Below, in pieces: positions 58,109-64,000 of a stretch of 64,000 nt of DNA. The DNA is from Pseudoxanthomonas sp. X-1. GTDB lineage: Bacteria; Pseudomonadota; Gammaproteobacteria; Xanthomonadales; Xanthomonadaceae. Numbering within the stretch: the first letter of the stretch is position 1; each line of letters begins with the position of its first letter. The stretch spans positions 3,198,001-3,262,000 of the forward strand of contig NZ_CP083376.1 of NCBI RefSeq assembly GCF_020042665.1. Reading direction: 5' to 3'. The position numbers and the translations under genes are program-made. The notes beneath the pieces were generated by a model. It saw nothing but the letters and a program-made list of their open reading frames with translations. It was not told the origin of the DNA and made no database searches.

Positions 58109-59254
58109 TCAGCCGCGCGCCAGGCGCTCCAGCACTGGCTGCACCTGGGCCTGGCGCGACAGCGCCTCACCCGCGGCGGTCAAGGCCGTGGACAGCGCCT
58201 GTGCGCTATCGGCCCGCAGCGTGGCGTGGCCGACCTTGCGGCCCTCACGCGGCGACTTGCCGTAGTCGTGCCAGTGGCCGCCAGGCTGTGCGAGCACGCC
58301 GTTGGCGTCGGGCATCTGCCCGAGCCAGTTGAGCATGCAGGCATGTCCGCGCATGGCCGGCTCGCCCAGCGGCAGGCCCAGCACCGCCCGCAGGTGCGCC
58401 TCGAACTGCGAGACCTCCGCGCCTTCGATGGTCCAGTGGCCGGAGTTGTGCACGCGCGGGGCCATCTCGTTGGCCAGCAGTGTCTCGCCCTGGCAGAACA
58501 GCTCCAGCGCGAACACCCCGACATAGTCCAGGCGTTCGGCGACGCGGCGGGCATAGTCGACCGCCTGCGCCTGCAGGGCTTGGCTGGCCTGCGCCGGCGC
58601 CAGGCTGGCCGACAGCACGCCGTCGACATGCCAGTTCTGGGTCAGCGGGAAGGCCTTGAACTCGCCATCGCGGCCGCGCACGGCCACCACCGACACCTCG
58701 CGGTCGAAGGCGACAAAGCCCTCGACGATCAGCCCCACGGTGCCGGCCTGGGCGCCCAGCGCATCCCACGCGGCCTGCGCGTCGGCCGGCGACTTGACCC
58801 GGAACTGGCCCTTGCCGTCGTAGCCGAAGCGCCGCGTCTTGAGGATGCAGGGCGTGCCGATCTGCGCCAGCGCGGCCTCCAGCCCCTCGCGCGAGTCGAC
58901 CGCCGCGAATGCCGGCACGGGGATGCCCAGCTCGCCGAACAGCGTCTTCTCCGACAGCCGGTCCTGCGCCACGCCCAGCGCCTGCGGATTGGGATACACC
59001 GGCACCCGCTCGGCCAGCCACTGCGCACTGGCGGCCGGTACGTTCTCGAAATCGAAGGTCACCACATCGACCTTCGACGCGAACTGCGCCAGCGCCGCCT
59101 CGTCGTCGAACGCGCCGACCTGCAGCGGTGCGCACTGGCCGGCGCAGGACTCGGCCGACGGGTCCAAAACGAGGAACTTCAGCCCGAGCGGCACGCCCGC
59201 CAGCGCCAGCATGCGGGCCAGTTGCCCGCCGCCCAGGATGCCGACCGTGCTCAT
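58109..59254 (-). CDS. purK: N5-carboxyaminoimidazole ribonucleotide synthase PurK
   Basis: ATP-grasp enzyme of purine synthesis that carboxylates AIR. The 381-residue product opens [16 protein letters not shown], with [14 protein letters not shown] and [16 protein letters not shown] as family marks. Its start overlaps the purE stop by four bases, so PurE and PurK, consecutive enzymes, are made together. Confidence 0.96.
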   Translation of the reverse strand: MSTVGILGGGQLARMLALAGVPLGLKFLVLDPSAESCAGQCAPLQVGAFDDEAALAQFASKVDVVTFDFENVPAASAQWLAERVPVYPNPQALGVAQDRLSEKTLFGELGIPVPAFAAVDSREGLEAALAQIGTPCILKTRRFGYDGKGQFRVKSPADAQAAWDALGAQAGTVGLIVEGFVAFDREVSVVAVRGRDGEFKAFPLTQNWHVDGVLSASLAPAQASQALQAQAVDYARRVAERLDYVGVFALELFCQGETLLANEMAPRVHNSGHWTIEGAEVSQFEAHLRAVLGLPLGEPAMRGHACMLNWLGQMPDANGVLAQPGGHWHDYGKSPREGRKVGHATLRADSAQALSTALTAAGEALSRQAQVQPVLERLARG

Positions 59255-59754
59255 CGCCGGGGGTCGTCCTGGTCCATCACATCCTGCGTCTGCCTGGCCC
59301 GGAAGGCGTCCAGCGCCTGCGCCACGGCCGGCGCTTCCGGCGCCAGCATCGCCGCGGCGAACAGCGCCGCATTGGCCGCGCCGGCGTTGCCGATGGCGAA
59401 GGTCGCCACCGGAATGCCGGCGGGCATCTGCACGATGGACAGCAGCGAATCCATCCCGTTCAGGGCCTTGGACTGCACCGGCACGCCCAGGACCGGCACG
59501 GCCGTCTTGGAGGCCAGCATGCCTGGCAGGTGCGCCGCGCCGCCGGCGCCGGCGATGATCGCGCGCAGCCCGCGCGCGGCGGCATGCTCGGCATAGGAGA
59601 ACAGCACGTCGGGCGTGCGGTGGGCCGAGACGACCTTCACTTCATAGGGCACGCCCAGCGCGTCGAGCTTCTGCGCGGCGTGCTGCATGGTCTCCCAATC
59701 CGAACGCGAGCCCATCACGATGCCCACGCGCGGCGCTGCCAGATCGTCGGTCAT
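59251..59754 (-). CDS. purE: N5-CAIR mutase PurE
   Basis: A 167-residue enzyme that rearranges N5-CAIR to CAIR after Pur[14 protein letters not shown] and VSAHRTPD are the substrate-binding motifs, followed by [14 protein letters not shown]. The start is ATG at 59754 ([11 protein letters not shown]). It is divergent from the Trm112-like gene. Confidence 0.96.
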   Translation of the reverse strand: MTDDLAAPRVGIVMGSRSDWETMQHAAQKLDALGVPYEVKVVSAHRTPDVLFSYAEHAAARGLRAIIAGAGGAAHLPGMLASKTAVPVLGVPVQSKALNGMDSLLSIVQMPAGIPVATFAIGNAGAANAALFAAAMLAPEAPAVAQALDAFRARQTQDVMDQDDPRR

Positions 59755-59812
59755 TGGCCCTGCCCTGCGACAAAACGATATTCTAGCGATCTTGTTCGCC
59801 AACGGACCTTCC

Positions 59813-60079
59813 ATGGACCGCAAACTGCTCGATCTGCTGTGCTGCCCCGTCTCGCGCCAACCGTTGGGCCCGCTCGAGGCCCGCGGCGTGGAGGCGCTGA
59901 ACCGCGCCATCGCGGCCGGCGCGCTCAAGCGCGTGGACGGCAGCGCCCAGGCCGAACCGCTCAGGGAAGCCCTGGTCACGCGCGATCGCAAGACCGTCTA
60001 CCGCGTCGAGGACGGCATCCCGGTTCTGTTGCCCGAGGAAGGCATCGCCACCGTCCAGGTCGCCGACTTCCCGGCGTGA
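59813..60079 (+). CDS. Trm112-family small protein (YcaR-like)
   Basis: An 88-residue protein beginning [18 protein letters not shown], the Trm112/YcaR opening. The second cysteine pair of the zinc-binding form is absent, as in many bacterial members. [10 protein letters not shown] motif closes the fold. Trm112 proteins activate methyltransferases in eukaryotes; the bacterial role is not settled. The stop overlaps the GTG of nadC (GTGA). Confidence 0.88.
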   Translation: MDRKLLDLLCCPVSRQPLGPLEARGVEALNRAIAAGALKRVDGSAQAEPLREALVTRDRKTVYRVEDGIPVLLPEEGIATVQVADFPA

Positions 60080-60939
60080 GCGCCGGCGCGCCACTGCCGC
60101 CGCCGCAGGCGGTGGTCCTGGACGATGTGCGCCGCGCCCTGGCCGAGGACCTCGGCGCGGGCGATGTCACCGCCGCGCTGCTGCCGGACACCGACGATGT
60201 CGCCTATCTGCTGTGCAAGCAGGACGCGGTGATCTGCGGCCGGCCGTGGTTCGACGCTTGCCATCGCCAGCTCGATCCGCAGGTCTCCATCGACTGGCGC
60301 GTGGCAGAGGGCCAGCGCGTGGCCGCCAGCACCGTGCTGGCCACCCTGCGCGGGCGCTCGCGCACCCTGGTCAGCGCCGAACGCACCTCGCTCAACTTCC
60401 TGCAGACCCTGAGCGGCACGGCGACGATCACCGCGACCTTCGTCGAGGCGGTGCGCGGGACCGGCGCGCGCATCCTGGACACGCGCAAGACCGTGCCGGG
60501 CCTGCGCCTGGCGCAGAAGTACGCCGTGCGCTGCGGCGGCGGCGACAACCACCGCATCGGCCTGTTCGACATGGTGATGCTCAAGGAGAACCACGTGCGC
60601 GCCGCCGGCGGCATCGCCGCGGCCATGCGCGCGGCCCGCGCCCTGCACCCGCAGCTGCCGCTGGTGGTCGAGGTCGAGTCGCTGGACGAGCTGCGCCAGG
60701 CGCTGGAACTGCCCTGCACCCGGATCATGCTCGACGACTTCAGCCCCGAGCAGCGCCGCGAAGCCGTGCGCATCGCCGCCGGCCGCGTGCCGCTTGAGGT
60801 CTCCGGCATGGTCGATCTGGACAGCGTGCGCGCCGTGGCGCAGGACGGCGTGGACTGCATCTCGATCGGCGCGCTGACCAAGCATGTGCACGCCGTGGAC
60901 CTGTCGCTGAAGCTGGGTCCGCCACCGCACAGCACCTGA
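60076..60939 (+). CDS. nadC: Nicotinate-nucleotide pyrophosphorylase (carboxylating)
   Basis: Converts quinolinate and PRPP to nicotinate mononucleotide in NAD synthesis. The 287-residue product shows AERTSLNFLQTLSGTAT, DTRKTVPGLR, the phosphate-binding RCGGGDNHRIGL and MLKENH. A GTG start at 60076 overlaps the preceding stop codon; the frame runs far upstream without family sequence. Confidence 0.96.
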   Translation: MSAGAPLPPPQAVVLDDVRRALAEDLGAGDVTAALLPDTDDVAYLLCKQDAVICGRPWFDACHRQLDPQVSIDWRVAEGQRVAASTVLATLRGRSRTLVSAERTSLNFLQTLSGTATITATFVEAVRGTGARILDTRKTVPGLRLAQKYAVRCGGGDNHRIGLFDMVMLKENHVRAAGGIAAAMRAARALHPQLPLVVEVESLDELRQALELPCTRIMLDDFSPEQRREAVRIAAGRVPLEVSGMVDLDSVRAVAQDGVDCISIGALTKHVHAVDLSLKLGPPPHST

Positions 60940-61023
60940 TCGGCGTGCGGTTTCACGCGTCATGGCCTGCGATTCTGCCAGCGTACGTATTGAGAACCCA
61001 CCTCCATCAAGGATCCGCCGACG

Positions 61024-62097
61024 ATGCCGTTTCGCTGGACGCGCGCCCTGGCCCTGCTGCTGTTGGGCATCGGCACCCGGGCGCACGCGATCGAGGTCTG
61101 CGATGCGCCGCCGCGTTTCGGCCTCAGCCAGACCGCCGTCGCCATCGTCCGCACCGCCTGCGAGGAGCACCGGCAGTGGATGCGTCCCTTCATCGACCGT
61201 CAGGGTCGACTGGCCTCGCTGCGCGTCACCGAGGCCGAGAGCGGCAACCTGGCCGACCATGGCCTGGTCCCCTGGCAGCGCGTGGCCAGCTACTGGCGCG
61301 AGAGCGGCACCCTGTCCCAGGTCGCCGGCGAACCCGGTGCCGCCAGCTGCTGGGCGTCGCCGGGAAACCGCTTCACGGATAATGACTGCCGCGCGTTCCT
61401 GATCGATACGCCGTGGTCGGCGGCCTTCGTGTCCTGGGTCATGACGCGGGCCGGGGTGCCGGGCTTTACCCGATCGCCGCGCCATATCGATTACATCCGC
61501 GCGGCCTTCCTGGATGGCGCCAGTGGCGGCCCCTACCGCTTCACCGATCCGGCGACGGAAAAGCCCGCGCCCGGCGACCTGCTGTGCTTTATCCGCAATC
61601 GCCGGCAGGTGATGGGCTTTGCCGGACTCAACGCCGCCCTGGCCGCGCGCGCGGGCGTCCCGAACGAGTCCCACTGCGACATCGTGGTGGCGGCCAATGT
61701 CGGCGGCGACCGCACCCTGCACCTGATCGGCGGCAACGTGCTCAACGCGGTGACCATGCGCCAGCTGGACCTGGATCGCAGTGGCCATGTGGTCCTGCCG
61801 CTGCCGCGCGTGACGGGCGAGGACGGCGCCGACACGAGCGGCCCGGGCGTGGAATGCACGCCCGCGCAGCCGGACCAGTGCAACTTCAATCGCCAGGACT
61901 GGGCGGTCCTGCTGAAGCTGCAGGCGACCGACCCGGTGCCCGCCGCACCTGCCCCGCCGCCCTCCCTCGACACGCAGTCCACACCTGCGCTCCCCCCTGC
62001 GCCCCAGGCGTCCGGCCAGGGGCCGGCCAACGGCGCTGCGCCCGCGCCGGCATTGCCGGGCGGCGCGCCGGCACCGCCCTTGAAAACCGGCGAATGA
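61024..62097 (+). CDS. DUF2272 periplasmic protein
   Basis: A 357-residue protein with signal peptide ALALLLLGIGTRAHA. The DUF2272 domain occupies about residues 100-270: TPWSAAFVSWVMTRAGVPGF, HIDYIRAAF and PAPGDLLCF, a layout like NlpC/P60-type amidases, with a late histidine in HCDIVV. The last 50 residues are Pro/Ala-rich, a probable linker or cell-wall-spanning tail. Enzyme activity is inferred by fold only. Confidence 0.82.
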   Translation: MPFRWTRALALLLLGIGTRAHAIEVCDAPPRFGLSQTAVAIVRTACEEHRQWMRPFIDRQGRLASLRVTEAESGNLADHGLVPWQRVASYWRESGTLSQVAGEPGAASCWASPGNRFTDNDCRAFLIDTPWSAAFVSWVMTRAGVPGFTRSPRHIDYIRAAFLDGASGGPYRFTDPATEKPAPGDLLCFIRNRRQVMGFAGLNAALAARAGVPNESHCDIVVAANVGGDRTLHLIGGNVLNAVTMRQLDLDRSGHVVLPLPRVTGEDGADTSGPGVECTPAQPDQCNFNRQDWAVLLKLQATDPVPAAPAPPPSLDTQSTPALPPAPQASGQGPANGAAPAPALPGGAPAPPLKTGE

Positions 62098-62140
62098 TCC
62101 ACGACTGCCGCGCCGGCCCGCGCACGGCTAGAGTCGCACC

Positions 62141-62473
62141 ATGACCCCGATCCTCATCCTGATCCTCGGCGCGGCCGTGTTCTTCTGGTGGAACGCCTCG
62201 CGCGCCGCGGTCGAACGCGCCACCGAGGTCGGACGCAACGCCTGCGAGGCGGCCGGCGTGCTGTGGCTGGACCAGAGCGTGCAGGCCACGGGCGTGCGGC
62301 TGCGGCGCGGTGAGGACGGCAGGCTGGGACTGGAGCGCGGCTTCCGCTTCGAGTATTCGCGTGACGGCATCGAGCGTCACACCGGCCGGATGGTGCTGCA
62401 CGGCCAGCGGCTGGTGTCCTTCGTCGGGCCCACGCGCGCGGACAACACGGCGCAGTTCCCCACCCTGCACTGA
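62141..62473 (+). CDS. DUF3301 membrane-anchored protein
   Basis: A 110-residue protein with one N-terminal membrane segment (PILILILGAAVFFWW) and the DUF3301 core: ACEAAGVLWLDQSV, GFRFEYSRDGIERHTG and GRMVLHGQRL. Function is unknown. It starts 43 bases after the DUF2272 gene and is probably in the same transcript. Confidence 0.88.
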   Translation: MTPILILILGAAVFFWWNASRAAVERATEVGRNACEAAGVLWLDQSVQATGVRLRRGEDGRLGLERGFRFEYSRDGIERHTGRMVLHGQRLVSFVGPTRADNTAQFPTLH

Positions 62474-62504
62474 GGCAGGACCGCCGCCGCGGACGAGGTG
62501 GACC

Positions 62505-62744
62505 TCAGCGGCCGCGCGGCGGCTCGCCCTTGAGCACGCAGACCAGCACCAGCAGCGCCGTGGCCACGACGAAGACGGTCACGTGGGCCAGCGCGTGATG
62601 CCCGTGGGGGAACAGCACGCTCGCACCGACCACCACACCCAGATACAGGACCATCGTCAGCCAGCCCTGCCAGCGGCACGGCAGGCCCCAGCCGAAGCCG
62701 AAGCGCTTGGCGGGGAACCAGTAGTCTGACTGCGGATCGGGCAT
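62505..62744 (-). CDS. Small membrane protein of unknown function
   Basis: A 79-residue protein beginning MPDPQSDYWFPAKRFGFGWGLP, an opening found in several small uncharacterised proteobacterial membrane proteins. Two hydrophobic segments follow (MVLYLGVVVGASVLF and VTVFVVATALLVLVCVL). It converges with the DUF3301 gene. No function can be assigned. Confidence 0.75.
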   Translation of the reverse strand: MPDPQSDYWFPAKRFGFGWGLPCRWQGWLTMVLYLGVVVGASVLFPHGHHALAHVTVFVVATALLVLVCVLKGEPPRGR

Positions 62745-62795
62745 GGCGGCGTTTCCCAGCGACAGCGGTGCAGGTTTGGAACGATTCGCGGCCCC

Positions 62796-62880
62796 GTCGT
62801 TCCCGCGAAAGCGGGAATCCAGCGCCTTGGGTTGGCCTTGCCGCGTAAAGTCGCTGGGTTCCCGCTTTCGCGGGAACGTC
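62796..62880. repeat. Inverted pair of REP-type elements
   Basis: Two copies of TTCCCGCGAAAGCGGGAA-type hairpins, each followed on the outside by a CCAGCG border, face each other across a 27-base centre. Arms are at 62796-62824 and 62852-62880. A third copy lies at 5947-5976. The layout resembles bacterial interspersed mosaic pairs; no RAYT transposase is in the window. Confidence 0.8.
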
Positions 62881-62903
62881 GGTCGAGACTTTGTCGGCGC
62901 CCT

Positions 62904-63347
62904 TTACTTCACCACGCGCAGGTGCGGGCGCTTGGCCGGCGGCGGGGTCGGATCGTCCGGGGCCGCGCCATCGGGCGAAGGCGGTTCGTCATCGTCGTGC
63001 GGACCTTGCCCGGCGGCGATGTCCTCGGGCAGCGCCATGCCCTGGCCGGTTTCGCGCGCGTAGATCGCCAGCACCGCCGAGATCGGCACGTTGACCGGAT
63101 AGCTCACCCCGCCGAAGCGGGCGCTGAAACTGACGGTCAGGTTGTCGATCACCAAGTGCGCGACGGCGCGCTGGGCGATGTTGAGCACCACCCTGCCTTC
63201 CTTGACCGCACTGGAAGGCACCTGCACCCCGGCCTGGGTCGCATCGACCAGCAGGTGCGGGGTCATGTCGTTGTCGGCGATCCACTCGGCCAGCGCCCGC
63301 AGCAGATACGGGCGATGGCTGGTCATCGGGGGCACGTCTTCAGTCAT
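62904..63347 (-). CDS. sspB: ClpXP adaptor SspB
   Basis: Delivers ssrA-tagged proteins to ClpXP. The 147-residue product has the folded part with MTSHRPYLLRALAEWIADN, HLLVDAT and FSARFGGVSYPVNVPISAVLAIYARE, then a flexible acidic linker and the C-terminal ClpX-binding module (RPHLRVVK). The start is ATG 63347 or 63326. It follows sspA, the standard operon. Confidence 0.95.
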   Translation of the reverse strand: MTEDVPPMTSHRPYLLRALAEWIADNDMTPHLLVDATQAGVQVPSSAVKEGRVVLNIAQRAVAHLVIDNLTVSFSARFGGVSYPVNVPISAVLAIYARETGQGMALPEDIAAGQGPHDDDEPPSPDGAAPDDPTPPPAKRPHLRVVK

Positions 63348-63447
63348 GCCCGCAGTTTAGCCAAGTGCGGGGAGAGAGGGGGAGAAGGCGGCGGCGCAAG
63401 CGCCCCCTGCTTATCCGCGCCTCAGCGCCCCACGCTTACCGCTGCCC

Positions 63448-64000
63448 TCAGGCCGGCAGATCGCGCAGCTTCTTTTCCTGCTCGGTCAGGCTGCGCACGA
63501 AGCCCGGATTGCGGAAGATGCGGTTGCCGTAGTCCTCGATCGCCTTGCCGTCCTTGGGCAGGCCGACGTCCAGCGACTGCAGGCGCCAGATGATCGGGGC
63601 CATGGCGCAGTCGGCCAGGCTCATTTCCGGGTTGAGGAAGAACTTGCTGGCCTTGAACAGCGGCACCGAGGCGGTCAGCAGCTCCTTCAGGCGCTTGCGG
63701 CCGGCATCGGCCTGGGCCTTGTTGCCGAGCTGGATCGCCTGCACCTGCGGCACCCAGTCCACCTCGATGCGCAGCATCGCCAGGCGCAGGCGCGCGCGCG
63801 AGAGCGGATCGACCGGCATCAGCGGCGGGTGCGGGTAGCGCTCGTCCAGGTACTCGCTGACCACCGAGGCGGCGTACAGCGTCAGGTCGCGTTCGACCAG
63901 GGTTGGCACCGAGTGATAAGGGTTGAGATCGATCAGGTCCTCGGGTGGATTCTGCGGATCGACCGGCACCAGGTCGTAGCTGACGCCTTTGGCGGCAAGC
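63448..64000 (-). CDS. sspA: Stringent starvation protein A (5' end beyond the window)
   Basis: A glutathione-S-transferase-fold protein that binds RNA polymerase. About 183 C-terminal residues are visible; the N-terminus is cut at 64000. The frame opens with KGVSYDLVPVDPQNPPEDL, then LNPYHSVPTLVERDL (thioredoxin-like domain with the cis-proline) and a helical domain including SLADCAMAPIIWRL. It precedes sspB on the same strand. Confidence 0.94.
   Translation of the reverse strand, partial: LAAKGVSYDLVPVDPQNPPEDLIDLNPYHSVPTLVERDLTLYAASVVSEYLDERYPHPPLMPVDPLSRARLRLAMLRIEVDWVPQVQAIQLGNKAQADAGRKRLKELLTASVPLFKASKFFLNPEMSLADCAMAPIIWRLQSLDVGLPKDGKAIEDYGNRIFRNPGFVRSLTEQEKKLRDLPA

Overview
The window is a high-GC gammaproteobacterial chromosome segment, most likely from the Xanthomonadaceae (Lysobacter, Luteimonas, Pseudoxanthomonas or Stenotrophomonas group). 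The basis is the gene content and order (phoB-phoR-ppk-ppx, miaA-hfq-hflX, sspA-sspB, acnD-prpF, a fimU-pilV-pilW-pilX-pilY1-pilE operon) and above all an X-type VirB7 lipoprotein carrying a C-terminal N0-like domain. Species cannot be fixed from the sequence alone.

Layout. 1-2.5 kb: clpX (cut by the window edge), clpP and tig on the minus strand. 2.7-3.5 kb: five tRNA genes (Pro, Arg, His, Lys, Leu). 3.5-6.8 kb: a BAX-inhibitor-family membrane protein, NAD-type isocitrate dehydrogenase, a gene-free stretch with inverted repeats, and a coupled glutaredoxin/AhpD-like pair. 6.9-14.5 kb: an M48 protease of BepA type, then phoB-phoR-ppk1-ppx behind a Pho-box-like triple repeat. 14.7-17.7 kb: a GAF-EAL protein, a glycosyltransferase and a PAP2 phosphatase. 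17.7-20.6 kb: miaA-hfq-hflX. 20.8-25.3 kb: acnD, a 2H phosphoesterase and prpF, the second half of a 2-methylcitrate pathway. 25.4-28.4 kb: etfQO behind a PsrA-like palindrome, then a GT2 glycosyltransferase and a LAB_N membrane protein.

28.4-38.8 kb is the accessory part: a broken X-type type IV secretion locus. virD4, virB7, virB4, virB5 and virB6 are intact. virB3 has lost its 5' end, and virB8, virB9, virB10, virB11, virB1 and virB2 are missing exactly where they would be expected, between virB7 and virB3. Downstream of virB6 lie three intact DUF4189 genes, one decayed second virB6 and the 3' relic of a fourth DUF4189 gene, which suggests duplication of a virB6-DUF4189 unit. As it stands the locus cannot encode a complete secretion channel.

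39-51.8 kb: tRNA-Val, uvrB, a stand-alone FimT-like pilin with a C-terminal GRxR motif, a small secreted DUF6289-like protein, tRNA-Asn, the minor-pilin/PilY1 operon and ppnN. 51.9-55.2 kb: an Oar-like TonB-dependent receptor. 55.6-64 kb: marC, an SDR, grxD, sodB, purE-purK, a Trm112-like protein, nadC, DUF2272 and DUF3301 proteins, a REP pair, and sspA-sspB (sspA cut by the window end). ClpX, ClpP and the ClpXP adaptor SspB lie at opposite ends of the window.

Overlapping stop/start codons (ATGA or GTGA) join phoR-ppk1, grxC-CMD, pilV-pilW, fimU-pilV, pilY1-pilE, SDR-marC, grxD-SDR, purE-purK and Trm112-nadC, so these pairs are probably translationally coupled.
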